64,000 nucleotides of DNA from JABMMZ01 sp964438995 (GTDB lineage Bacteria; Bacteroidota; Bacteroidia; NS11-12g; UBA955): the NCBI GenBank assembly GCA_964438995.1, contig CAYTMQ010000006.1:124001-188000 (forward strand), read 5' to 3'. Positions 1-7,738 of the stretch are shown piece by piece. The position numbers were made by a program, and so were the translations under genes. Position 1 is the stretch's first letter, and every line of letters begins with the position of its first letter. The notes beneath the pieces were generated by a model. That model was not told the DNA's origin. It did not search any database and saw nothing but the letters and a program-made list of their open reading frames with translations.

Positions 1-28
1 AATCACACTATATTCATATTTTAATAAC

Positions 29-36
29 TAAATTTG
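29..36 (+). promoter_or_regulatory. Probable promoter -7 element (TAAATTTG)
   Basis: TAAATTTG fits the Bacteroidota -7 consensus TAnnTTTG exactly and ends 8 nt before the ATG at 45. No clear -33 TTG is visible at the usual 19-21 nt spacing, so this rests on the -7 box only. Confidence 0.45.
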
Positions 37-44
37 CAACTGTA

Positions 45-290
45 ATGTTAAAAAAGGCTACACTAAGTATTGTATTGTTTGTGTTGACTGTTATTCAAGT
101 AGCAGCTCAATGTCCGATGTGTAAAGCAAGCGTTGAAAGCAGTCAGGCCACTGGTACCAAAAGTGTCGGAATGGGACTGAATGTTGGTATATTGATGCTT
201 CTAGGAGCCGTTTACGTTATTTTGTTTTCTGTAGGTATACTTTGGTATAAAAAATACAGAAAATCGCAAATAAATGAATATGCCGGATAA
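45..290 (+). CDS. Small CxxC membrane protein
   Basis: An 81-residue protein with a hydrophobic N-terminal signal or anchor (residues 1-20), then a CPMC motif right after the predicted cleavage region (around residues 23-26), a glycine-rich stretch and one transmembrane segment (around 45-66) ending in a basic KKYRK tail. The CxxC on the outer face could bind metal or act as a thiol pair; this is inference. It overlaps the DUF983 gene by 17 bp, so the two are probably co-transcribed. From general knowledge, this pair often lies near cytochrome oxidase assembly genes in Bacteroidota, but that context would be outside the window. Exact function is unknown. Confidence 0.75.
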   Translation: MLKKATLSIVLFVLTVIQVAAQCPMCKASVESSQATGTKSVGMGLNVGILMLLGAVYVILFSVGILWYKKYRKSQINEYAG

Positions 291-672
291 ATATCCCTCA
301 AAACTGGGTAGTATAATAACCTGTAAATGCCCTCAATGTCGAACAGGTAAGGTTTTCCCTAAATCAGCTTTTGATCCCATTGGCTTCAGTAAAACAAATG
401 ATTTTTGCCCAAATTGCAATTTGAAGTTTGAGCATGAAACTGGTTTCTTTTGGGGCGCTATGTACATCAGTTATGCCTTCAGTGCTTTCTTCATGATAGT
501 ATTTGGAGTTATTGCAATCAATAAAAATTGGGAATGGAATACAATATTGGCTATGGTTCTAATTTCTGCCGTTGTTCTAATACCGTTTTCATACAGATAT
601 TCAAGAATTCTACTGTTGTATTTTATCTCTCCCTTCAGACATTTCAAGCCTGAGTTGTTTAAAAAGAAATAA
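274..672 (+). CDS. DUF983 family membrane protein
   Basis: A 132-residue DUF983 protein. It has an N-terminal zinc-ribbon-like part with two CxxC pairs (CKCPQC near residues 17-22 and CPNC near 45-48), then two transmembrane segments (around 64-84 and 90-110). The CPxCxxGK signature and the HETGFFWGAMYISY segment are typical of the family, which is of unknown biochemical role and often sits beside respiratory oxidase genes. ATG 274 is the first start; ATG 280 is equally possible and shortens the overlap with the preceding gene. It is probably the last gene of an operon entering from the left. Confidence 0.85.
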   Translation: MNMPDKYPSKLGSIITCKCPQCRTGKVFPKSAFDPIGFSKTNDFCPNCNLKFEHETGFFWGAMYISYAFSAFFMIVFGVIAINKNWEWNTILAMVLISAVVLIPFSYRYSRILLLYFISPFRHFKPELFKKK

Positions 673-764
673 GTCTTAAACGCATTATTTCAATTCTTTA
701 ATCCTTAAAGCATTGTTTTTAAAGGAGATGTTTCTATTATTGTAATCAATCAAAAATAAAGATT

Positions 765-1370
765 ATGATGATAAGCGGAACCAATTCTAAAATCATTAAC
801 CAACAAAGTTATAAAGGAAAATGCCAATATTGTGGCGAGGAAAACTGTGTTGAGATTCAAGTCAAACAAAACTATTTGCATATATTCTGGATACCATTTG
901 TGCCCACAAAGAGAGTGGCAGTCAGTGTTTGTCTGAACTGCAAAAATACTTTAGAAGGCAAAGAGCTTTCTGAAGATTACAATGGCGTATTTCAAAGGAT
1001 TAAAGCAGAATCTAAAACACCAATTTGGATGTGGTCGGGTTTGGGATTGATTGCTTTATTGATAGCGTTTGGGGTATATGTAGGAAATCAGAATAAAGAA
1101 GAAAATCTTCAATTGGTTTCTGCCCCTAAAATTGGAGATGTTTATGAGTTTAAAACAGGTAATGGCAATTACACCCTTGCAAAAGTTAATTCTGTAAAAG
1201 GAGATTCTGTCTTTTTGAAATGGAGTTTATATGAAACGGATAAAATCACAGGATTGTCTAAAATTGAGACCAAGTCAGATAAATCATTCACTGATGCTAG
1301 TGAAGGGTTTACCATCAAACAACTCTCCGAAAAAATGGAATCAGGAGAACTTGTTGATATTATAAGATAG
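765..1370 (+). CDS. Zinc-ribbon membrane protein of unknown function
   Basis: A 201-residue protein. An N-terminal four-cysteine zinc ribbon (C20-x2-C23 and C56-x2-C59) is followed by a linker, one transmembrane helix (around residues 92-110) and a C-terminal domain of about 85 residues with alternating strands (GDVYEFKTGNGNYTLAKV). The ribbon would be cytoplasmic and the tail outside. The layout resembles other zinc-ribbon plus single-TM Bacteroidota proteins without known function. It starts at a tandem ATG ATG, stands alone and is followed by a clear terminator. Confidence 0.75.
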   Translation: MMISGTNSKIINQQSYKGKCQYCGEENCVEIQVKQNYLHIFWIPFVPTKRVAVSVCLNCKNTLEGKELSEDYNGVFQRIKAESKTPIWMWSGLGLIALLIAFGVYVGNQNKEENLQLVSAPKIGDVYEFKTGNGNYTLAKVNSVKGDSVFLKWSLYETDKITGLSKIETKSDKSFTDASEGFTIKQLSEKMESGELVDIIR

Positions 1371-1389
1371 TTCATTTAAAATACTCGTT

Positions 1390-1416
1390 AAGGTCGATCA
1401 ACATCGACCTTTTTTT
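1390..1416 (+). terminator. Rho-independent terminator
   Basis: Stem AGGTCGAT / ATCGACCT with a four-base loop (CAAC), followed by a run of T. It lies 20 bp after the zinc-ribbon gene. The 117 bp from here to the next gene hold nothing else recognised. Confidence 0.85.
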
Positions 1417-1533
1417 ATGTCCATTTATTAATAAAAAGGGCCGTTTGTTAAGACTTTGGGCCGCTTGTCAAAAGTACTGCAATGCAATCGTTTTTCATTA
1501 TCACTTTTGTGAGTTCAAATACTAAATCATGTT

Positions 1534-4500
1534 ATGAAACTAAGATTTTTACTGATGCTGTATTGTGTTTTGAAAGCCTGCTCAATCAATGCACAAAACA
1601 ATTTTGACACACTTTGCGATTCTGTGTTTTTACAACTTAAAACAACTCAAATTTACAAGAGTTGTTTGTGGAATTATGGTTTTGCAGATTCTTCTATTTT
1701 TAAATTTAATGGACAAGTTAGCAATAAGAATTCTGACTTTGACGACTTGTCGAGCGCTTATCAATTATGGGAAAATTCAATTATGGAATCAGAACTTAAG
1801 CCTATGCCATTTAACAATGTAATGAGGCGCTTAAGAGATGGATTCAATAATGCTATTATTCATGTTCCATGTGTATTGGCTATTGGTGATAGAATCAAGA
1901 AGCAAGCTTTCGAATCAAAAAAAATTGAATTTGATACGACAATTGGTCAATTGATTGTTAATGATGTATACGACCTTTATGAGAGAGAATCAATATTTAT
2001 ATCAGCGCCATTTATACAAAGGGTCTTCACTAAATTTGTCTCATTAAATTTTCATGATTCATTGTTTTTCACGAATAGTGATTTAACCATCAACGAAATT
2101 CAAATACGCCTAAACAATGAATTGTTTCACTCTATAAATTTAAGCGAACTTATCAATTTAGAGTTACAACCAGGCAACAATACACTGGTTATAAAGTACC
2201 TATTAAATGATGGTAAGTCTTATGTTAGTAATACGTCGCTTGTATTTGATGACTATGAATCTACATTTGGCAATTCCAAAATACTTGGATTTGGAATAGG
2301 GGATCCACTCGGTAATATTTACACCGAACCTTATAGAACCACTGAATATGAATTGCCTTTAGGAGCGAATATTCAAGTGATACCAGGAATTGAGAATGGT
2401 GTTGAACATTCGTGTTTAAAAAAGCCTATACTTTTTGTTGAAGGTATTGATTTTGGTTATAAGGACCATGAAACAGGGTGTTATGGAGGGAAATGTGGTG
2501 CTATGGGATTGAGGGATTTATTGAGAGGGAAAATTTTTCATCCTTATGAATCGAAATCTCAAAACGCTTACGAAGAATGGGAACCCATCAAACTCGCTCC
2601 CAAATTAATTGATGAACTTAAAAGAGCCGGCTATGATTTGATTTACTTAGACTTTCACAATGGCGCTGAGTACATGGAAAACAATGCCATGCTCTTAGTT
2701 GATTTGATTAAACGGGTGAATTATATGAAATGCAGTAAAGAAGAGTTGGTTGTTATAGGTGCTAGTATGGGAGGGCAAGTTGCAAGATTTGCTCTCTCAT
2801 ATATGGAAAAAGCTAATATACCTCATTGTGTTAGAACCTTTGTTGCTTATGATTCACCAAACCAAGGAGCAGTTATACCATTGGGATTACAACATTTTTT
2901 AAAATATTATTCTGGAAAGCTCCCTACGGTTAAAGAACAATTTAAAAGAAAATTGGATAGAGCTGCATCCAGACAATTGTTGATGAACCATTGTTTGTCA
3001 ATGGATGGCGCAGGAGAAAATTCTGATAGGGTATCATTCAAATATGCTTTGGACGCGCTTGGAAATTATCCTAAAGCATGCAGAAATATTGCACTTTTAA
3101 ACGGCAGCATAGATAAGACAGATTTGGGACATCAAGTGGGAGATGTTTTATTAAAAATGAATCCATTTTTAGGTACTATCAATTTCGATTTTGCAGAAAT
3201 TAACTGCACCATCTGGTCTACGTATTACGATGTGGACTTCAAACATGTTGTTATGGAAGGCAAGTTTCCAGGCAAAGGTAAGTTTCTTTTAGAAGTGCCA
3301 GTTGAAACGCCTCAATATGATTTTGTGCCTGGTTCTAAAAGATACGATTTGAAAAGTTATAGGTCTATTTTGGGGGTATTTAATATCATCAATAAAATGG
3401 ATTTCACTTGTTTTATTCCTTCATATAGTGCATTGGGTCTTAATACTAAAGAGCCTTATTTTGATATTGCTGGTCGTTTAAATAAAGACATACCCAATCC
3501 ACTGTATACACCATTCGAAGCGTTCTATGGCGTTCGAGGCGAAGGTCAAGAACACATGATGATTACAGATGACAACATCGATTGGCTATTGAACCAAATT
3601 GAGTTGAATAGAAACGATGTGCCTGAAGAATTGATTTCAACCTATAATATGGGTCGAGTTACAAATAATAGATTGAACACCTTACGTGTTAAAGGAACAT
3701 TGAAAATAAATGGAAAAGGTCGCAATGGTTTTGGCAACGGCAAATACGATCAAGTTAACAAACCAGGAAGCATATTCACAGCCATAACAGATAATTGTCA
3801 ATCTGTTGTAACCATTGAAGATAAAGGTGTTTTGGAATTAGGTTCAGACGCTGCAAATGATGGTAATATAGCGGTACTGATTGTTAGAAAAGGTTCGGTA
3901 CTCGAATTAAATGGAGGTTCTAGATTGCTGATCAACAATCATTCTAAATTGATTGTTGAAGAAGGCGCTAAATTGATATACAACAAGGATGCAACAATTC
4001 AGTTGGATGGCAACGATGCCCAAATTCAAATAGATGGTGAATTACATATAGGAAGTTCAGCTGTTTTTTCAGTGATTCAAGGAAATAGCAAAGTGCCAGG
4101 ATATTTGAAATTTAGACATGTTGGGGGAGGATATGGTGCTTGTAAAATTACGTATGATTCAGATGCGGAATTTAAATTGACAGGGAATTCTAAATCAACT
4201 GACTTGTTGATGCAAGTTGAAGGGATGCTAAATTTTGAAGGCAATACAAGATTGAAACTGTTTAAGTTGGAAAATGGTAAAGTGGCTTATGGTAATAACT
4301 CTGCCATTCAGTTTTTAGGGGATGTCAGTGTTAAGAGTTGTTCTTTCGAAGTCTTGTCATGGGCTAAGAAGAACACATCAAATGCGCTTGTGCTAAAGGG
4401 TTTCAAAAAAGCAACCTTTTCTCAATGTGATTTTCAAAGTTTTAATTTTGGCATAGAAACAAAACCATCAACAGGTGCAGAGTTGTTGATTGAAAATACC

Positions 4501-5514
4501 ACTTTGAAATCATGTGTTAATGCACTTGTTCTAAGTCATACTAAAACAGAGTTGAATAACGTAGTGCTTAGAAGCAATGTTGAACATGGGTTGTATTGTT
4601 TCAATCAATTTGAGCAATTACAAATGGCAAATGTGCAATTGTTATTCAATTCAAAAGCGATGTTTGTAAATAGCAATCTTTCGTTACCTCCAAAATGTTT
4701 CATCGACAACTGTAGTTTTTCCTCCAATGATATAGGCATTCAATCTATTAATTCACATTTAACTTTGCTATGCAGTAGATTTGTTTCTAATACGATTGGG
4801 GTAGATGCTCGTGATGGTGTGTTAAACTTGTCTCCCAACTTTGTGATGTATGGAAGTTCTTATAGCCTTAGTGGGGGTAACAATACTTTTTTACAACAAA
4901 GTGGTAGTGGAGTTAAATGCGATCACACAGTTTTGTATTTAGAGGATGGGAAGAACAATTTTATGTATCAAGGGAGTAACAACAATGGCAAATTGATTGC
5001 TGGTTTTGTTGCCTACTTGCCAGCTACACATCAGTCACAATCTCCTTACAATTTAAAAGCCGATAATAATTATTGGTATCCAGTTTCGACTGTTTCACTC
5101 AATCAATTGGGGTTGCCTTATTACGATTTGAAATCGGATTTACCAGGAAGCCCGAATGCTAAAATTCAATTAAATGGAAACAAAATGAAAACAATTAGTA
5201 CGGTATGTTACAATGCAGGGGGATGCTTGACCTGCCCCATTACGCAATTTGAAGAGGATAGTGTAGAGTATGGTCAAATTGAATTGTTGGTATATCCTCA
5301 GCCAGCTGAAGAATTGTTGCAATTGAAATTCAATAGAGCAATTTCAAACGCTATGATAAAAATCAGAGATATTAACGGACAGGTTAAATACGAGTCGATT
5401 GTAGATGATATAAAATTGTTAAGTCTTTCTGTTAAAGAATGGAATTCTGGAGTTTACATACTTGAAATAGAATTAAACGGCTCGATAATCACAAGACAAT
5501 TGTTGATTAAATAA
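1534..5514 (+). CDS. Giant secreted lipase-like / beta-helix protein with T9SS tail
   Basis: 1,326 residues. A Sec signal peptide (1-20, ending INAQ) is followed by an unassigned N-terminal region (about 25-300), then an alpha/beta-hydrolase segment with nucleophile elbow G-A-S411-M-G-G preceded by a hydrophobic strand and followed by a DSPNQGA loop (family hallmark). A likely catalytic His is H674 in GEGQEHMM. Residues from about 740 to 1220 are repetitive Asn/Gly-rich strands (LELNGG, LLINN, KLIVEEGAK), as expected for a right-handed beta-helix. The last ~75 residues (VYPQPAEELLQLKF ... GVYILEIELNGSIITRQLLIK) are a type-A T9SS sorting domain, so the protein should be exported and anchored or released at the surface. 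Substrate is unknown; lipid or ester hydrolysis is inferred from the elbow only. Confidence 0.85.
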   Translation: MKLRFLLMLYCVLKACSINAQNNFDTLCDSVFLQLKTTQIYKSCLWNYGFADSSIFKFNGQVSNKNSDFDDLSSAYQLWENSIMESELKPMPFNNVMRRLRDGFNNAIIHVPCVLAIGDRIKKQAFESKKIEFDTTIGQLIVNDVYDLYERESIFISAPFIQRVFTKFVSLNFHDSLFFTNSDLTINEIQIRLNNELFHSINLSELINLELQPGNNTLVIKYLLNDGKSYVSNTSLVFDDYESTFGNSKILGFGIGDPLGNIYTEPYRTTEYELPLGANIQVIPGIENGVEHSCLKKPILFVEGIDFGYKDHETGCYGGKCGAMGLRDLLRGKIFHPYESKSQNAYEEWEPIKLAPKLIDELKRAGYDLIYLDFHNGAEYMENNAMLLVDLIKRVNYMKCSKEELVVIGASMGGQVARFALSYMEKANIPHCVRTFVAYDSPNQGAVIPLGLQHFLKYYSGKLPTVKEQFKRKLDRAASRQLLMNHCLSMDGAGENSDRVSFKYALDALGNYPKACRNIALLNGSIDKTDLGHQVGDVLLKMNPFLGTINFDFAEINCTIWSTYYDVDFKHVVMEGKFPGKGKFLLEVPVETPQYDFVPGSKRYDLKSYRSILGVFNIINKMDFTCFIPSYSALGLNTKEPYFDIAGRLNKDIPNPLYTPFEAFYGVRGEGQEHMMITDDNIDWLLNQIELNRNDVPEELISTYNMGRVTNNRLNTLRVKGTLKINGKGRNGFGNGKYDQVNKPGSIFTAITDNCQSVVTIEDKGVLELGSDAANDGNIAVLIVRKGSVLELNGGSRLLINNHSKLIVEEGAKLIYNKDATIQLDGNDAQIQIDGELHIGSSAVFSVIQGNSKVPGYLKFRHVGGGYGACKITYDSDAEFKLTGNSKSTDLLMQVEGMLNFEGNTRLKLFKLENGKVAYGNNSAIQFLGDVSVKSCSFEVLSWAKKNTSNALVLKGFKKATFSQCDFQSFNFGIETKPSTGAELLIENTTLKSCVNALVLSHTKTELNNVVLRSNVEHGLYCFNQFEQLQMANVQLLFNSKAMFVNSNLSLPPKCFIDNCSFSSNDIGIQSINSHLTLLCSRFVSNTIGVDARDGVLNLSPNFVMYGSSYSLSGGNNTFLQQSGSGVKCDHTVLYLEDGKNNFMYQGSNNNGKLIAGFVAYLPATHQSQSPYNLKADNNYWYPVSTVSLNQLGLPYYDLKSDLPGSPNAKIQLNGNKMKTISTVCYNAGGCLTCPITQFEEDSVEYGQIELLVYPQPAEELLQLKFNRAISNAMIKIRDINGQVKYESIVDDIKLLSLSVKEWNSGVYILEIELNGSIITRQLLIK

Positions 5515-5529
5515 CTATATTTCCTCTCA

Positions 5530-5571
5530 TCAACACTTAAGAGCTAGATTTTTCTGGTTCTTAAGTGTTGA
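5530..5571 (+). terminator. Long hairpin without T-tract (attenuator or terminator)
   Basis: Seventeen-base arms (5530-5546 and 5555-5571) pair with two G-U wobbles around an eight-base loop; the outer 12 bases (TCAACACTTAAG / CTTAAGTGTTGA) are perfect. It follows the large secreted gene and precedes the Crp/Fnr start. There is no T run after the stem, so classical termination is uncertain; mRNA 3'-end protection is an alternative. Confidence 0.55.
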
Positions 5572-5612
5572 ATAAGTTTGGAAATTATTTAAATAATGCA
5601 ATTATTTGCAAC

Positions 5613-6239
5613 ATGGAGATGGCTGAATCTATTAAGAAACAATTAGGTTTTCTGGGATTAGAATTTTTAGAGGTCCTTCAAAAAGAATCTGTTTATAAAG
5701 AAATTCCAGCGAATTCAGAAATTTTAGAAGAAGGGCAATATGTCAATTATGTGCCTATAGTTCTCAATGGTTTAGTTAAAGTATATACAAGAACAGAAGA
5801 TAAGGAATTGCTATTGTATTATATTCAACCTTTCGAAAGTTGTGTTATGTCGTTCATCGCTGGACTCAATCAGCAGAAAAGTAAAGTGTATGCAAATGTT
5901 ATAGAAGATGCTCAGATTCTTTTGGTGCCAAGTAATAAATTGGCTGAATGGATACGTGTATATCCTAAATTAAATTTGTTGTATTATCAACAGTTTGATC
6001 TAAGATATACCGAGTTAATATCGACTATAAATCATCTTTTATTCGATAAGCTAGACAAAAGAATTTTCGATTTCCTTAAGGATAGATCAGAAGTTACTGG
6101 AAAAAATCCAATAAAACTCTCTCACAGAGAAATTGCAAGTGAACTAGGCACTGCAAGAGAAGTAGTAAGTCGTATTGTAAAAAAGCTAGAAAAAGAGGGT
6201 GTTTTAAAACAACTTCACGATAGTATAGAAATTTTGTAG
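5613..6239 (+). CDS. Crp/Fnr family transcriptional regulator
   Basis: 208 residues from ATG 5613. A longer reading from GTG 5565 would start inside the preceding hairpin, so ATG is preferred; ATG 5619 is also possible. An N-terminal cyclic-nucleotide-binding-like beta-roll (about 20-135) is followed by a winged-helix domain with a canonical recognition helix (LSHREIASELGTAREVVSRIVKKLEKEG, about 170-197). There is no Fnr Fe-S cysteine cluster. From this start the protein has a single cysteine, C77 in FESCVMSF, a candidate redox or persulfide sensor (inference). Three bp after its stop lies a palindrome that recurs at the promoter of the sulfide operon, so the likely targets are the adjacent DUF2892 gene and that operon. 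Confidence 0.88.
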   Translation: MEMAESIKKQLGFLGLEFLEVLQKESVYKEIPANSEILEEGQYVNYVPIVLNGLVKVYTRTEDKELLLYYIQPFESCVMSFIAGLNQQKSKVYANVIEDAQILLVPSNKLAEWIRVYPKLNLLYYQQFDLRYTELISTINHLLFDKLDKRIFDFLKDRSEVTGKNPIKLSHREIASELGTAREVVSRIVKKLEKEGVLKQLHDSIEIL

Positions 6240-6241
6240 GT

Positions 6242-6257
6242 AGTGACTTTGGTCACT
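6242..6257 (+). promoter_or_regulatory. Putative Crp/Fnr operator
   Basis: AGTGACTTTGGTCACT has six-base perfect arms around a four-base centre, the size and symmetry of a Crp/Fnr-family site. Its centre is 36.5 nt upstream of the last G of the -7-like box at 6279-6286. The same geometry and a near-identical core occur at 22716-22729 before the sulfide operon. Placement suits class II activation. Confidence 0.6.
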
Positions 6258-6278
6258 GCACAGCTGTGTTTTTTGTTG

Positions 6279-6286
6279 TCATTTTG
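6279..6286 (+). promoter_or_regulatory. Probable activator-dependent -7 element
   Basis: TCATTTTG differs at one position from the TAnnTTTG consensus, with no TTG at the -33 position. That fits a promoter needing an activator bound at the upstream palindrome. Transcription would begin close to 6291. Confidence 0.45.
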
Positions 6287-6290
6287 TGAT

Positions 6291-6395
6291 ATGAATTCAA
6301 AACAATTACCTAATTGGTTAAAGATCATATTAATTTGTGGTATTTGCCTTCTGGTAGTTTCCTCAGTGGTTTTGGTCATAAAAATTATAATTTAA
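6291..6395 (+). CDS. 34-residue single-pass membrane peptide
   Basis: An ATG-to-TAA ORF of 34 codons encodes a short polar start (MNSKQLPNW) followed by about 23 hydrophobic residues with two cysteines (LICGICLLVV) and a single lysine near the end. It lies between the operator/-7 box and the DUF2892 gene, 9 bp before the latter. Predicted transcription starts almost at the ATG, so it would be leaderless or untranslated leader sequence. Hydrophobic composition and position support a real membrane peptide, but no homologue is recognised. Confidence 0.4.
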   Translation: MNSKQLPNWLKIILICGICLLVVSSVVLVIKIII

Positions 6396-6404
6396 TCAAA
6401 CAAT

Positions 6405-6614
6405 ATGAAAAAAAACATGGGTAGTGCCGACAGAATTATTAGAGTAATAATCGCGGCTATTTTTGCAATCCTGTATTTTAATGGAACAGTTACAGGAACA
6501 CTAGGATTGGTATTGGTTATTCTTGGTGCTGTGTTCTTATTGACATCACTTGTTAGCTTTTGTCCATTGTATACCATTTTTGGTTTAAGTACTGCACCAA
6601 AAGAGAAAAAGTGA
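6405..6614 (+). CDS. DUF2892 family inner-membrane protein
   Basis: 69 residues with the DUF2892 pattern: an amphipathic start (MGSADRIIRVIIA), two transmembrane helices (around 12-30 and 34-52), and the SFCPLYTIFGLST end that is typical of the YgaP-like membrane domain. Such domains accompany rhodaneses and thiosulfate or sulfide genes. A paralogue is inside the sulfide operon at 19876-20121, and both loci share the palindromic operator, so a role in sulfur-species handling at the membrane is likely (inference). ATG 6417 is an alternative start. Confidence 0.8.
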   Translation: MKKNMGSADRIIRVIIAAIFAILYFNGTVTGTLGLVLVILGAVFLLTSLVSFCPLYTIFGLSTAPKEKK

Positions 6615-6644
6615 TTTCAGGAACTTGAAATTTAAACAATCTTG

Positions 6645-6676
6645 ATTAAAAGGGTTATTTCAATAGCCCTTTTAAT
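6645..6676. terminator. Bidirectional terminator
   Basis: ATTAAAAGGG / CCCTTTTAAT stem with inner wobble pairs and a short loop. It lies between the convergent DUF2892 (+) and RidA (-) genes and overlaps the RidA stop codon. The A/T flanks allow termination in both directions. Confidence 0.7.
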
Positions 6677-7052
6677 ATTTTACAGCTATAATGCTGATTT
6701 CAATGTTGGCACCTTTGGGTAATGCGCTAACTTGAACTGTTTCTCTAGCCGGAGGATTGCTGCTGAAATAAGTAGCATAAACTGCATTAATTCTGGCAAA
6801 ATCATTCATATTGGTGATGAAAATGGTTGTTTTTACTATGTTTGAATAATCCATTTCAGCTGCTTTTAATACTGCTCCAACGTTTTTCATCACTTGATGT
6901 GTCTCTAATTCTATACTGTCAGTGTGCATTTTGCCTTCAGTGTCTAAGGCGATTTGCCCGCTACAGTAAAGGGTGTTGCCCACTAAAACGGCTTGAGAAT
7001 ACGGTCCAATAGGTGATGGTGCTTCTGTGCTTAATATGATTTTTTTTTCCAT
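6672..7052 (-). CDS. RidA family enamine/imine deaminase
   Basis: 126 residues from ATG 7052, the normal RidA (YjgF/UK114) length. The N-terminal APSPIGPYSQAV motif, CSGQI, and the C-terminal PARETVQVSALPKGANIEIS segment with the conserved substrate-binding Arg are all present. The enzyme hydrolyses reactive 2-aminoacrylate-type enamines made by PLP enzymes in the cytoplasm. The frame stays open upstream to 7175, but that extension runs into the divergent neighbour and is not family-like, so it was excluded. Divergent from the 3HCDH-like gene with a 26-bp gap. Confidence 0.92.
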   Translation of the reverse strand: MEKKIILSTEAPSPIGPYSQAVLVGNTLYCSGQIALDTEGKMHTDSIELETHQVMKNVGAVLKAAEMDYSNIVKTTIFITNMNDFARINAVYATYFSSNPPARETVQVSALPKGANIEISIIAVKY

Positions 7053-7063
7053 TTTTCTATTCG

Positions 7064-7071
7064 TAATTTTG
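7064..7071 (+). promoter_or_regulatory. Probable -7 element (TAATTTTG)
   Basis: Exact TAnnTTTG match ending 7 nt before ATG 7079, within the 26-bp gap between the divergent genes. It implies a very short or absent 5' leader for the 3HCDH-like gene. Confidence 0.45.
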
Positions 7072-7078
7072 TGACTGC

Positions 7079-7738
7079 ATGAAGATTGCAGCAATAGGAA
7101 CACCAGCGCGACTGGAAGAACTAAATTCAATACTTTCGACTGTTGGGCTAACCTATACACGCCTCGAAAGTACAAAAAATATTCATTCTCTTGGATATGA
7201 TTGTGTTTTTGATTTGAATTTTGACGACTCTTTTAATGGCGTTGATGATTATCTTTTATTGCCTCAAAACACTTTATTGTTCTTGTCTGGTGTGAAATTG
7301 CAAATTCAAAAAGATTTGCCTAAAAAACTTTGGTCGCAAACCATTGCTATCAATGCTCTAAACTCCTTTTTAAAACGCTCAAGCTTAGAATATGCTACTT
7401 TGATTGATGGATTTGATGATGCTTGCATCAAACAATTGGGTTGGACAGATGCACATCGGGTGGATTCTCGTGTCGGACTTACGTCTCCGCGTATTGTTTG
7501 TATGATCATTAATGAAGCTTATTTTACCGTTCAAGAAGGTACTGCCAATCAAGAGGATATTGATAAAGGTATGAAGCTTGGTACTGCATACCCCTATGGC
7601 CCATTTGAATGGTGTAATATGATTGGCGTGAAAGACGTTTATGAAGTTCTTGATGCCCTATTTAAGGACACTTCTGATGAAAGGTACAAAATTTGCAGTA
7701 AGTTGAAAACACAATATTTTGAAAGCATCGCTCAATAA
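7079..7738 (+). CDS. Orphan 3-hydroxyacyl-CoA dehydrogenase C-terminal domain protein
   Basis: 219 residues. The C-terminal half (about 135-210; SPRIVCMIINEAYFTVQEGTA ... GMKLGTAYPYGPFEW) matches the helical dimerisation and substrate domain of 3-hydroxyacyl-CoA dehydrogenases. The N-terminal half (MKIAAIGTPARLEELNSIL) resembles a shrunken Rossmann domain but lacks the GxGxxG dinucleotide loop and is about 100 residues shorter than in FadB/HBD enzymes. NAD-dependent dehydrogenation is therefore doubtful. It could be a non-catalytic acyl-CoA-binding partner. The stop TAA shares a base with the next ATG (TAATG), giving translational coupling to a T9SS cargo gene. Confidence 0.7.
   Translation: MKIAAIGTPARLEELNSILSTVGLTYTRLESTKNIHSLGYDCVFDLNFDDSFNGVDDYLLLPQNTLLFLSGVKLQIQKDLPKKLWSQTIAINALNSFLKRSSLEYATLIDGFDDACIKQLGWTDAHRVDSRVGLTSPRIVCMIINEAYFTVQEGTANQEDIDKGMKLGTAYPYGPFEWCNMIGVKDVYEVLDALFKDTSDERYKICSKLKTQYFESIAQ

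Noticed and set aside
7053..7175. Forty-one-residue N-terminal extension of RidA
   Set aside because: It overlaps the divergent gene's start and promoter and adds residues absent from the RidA family.
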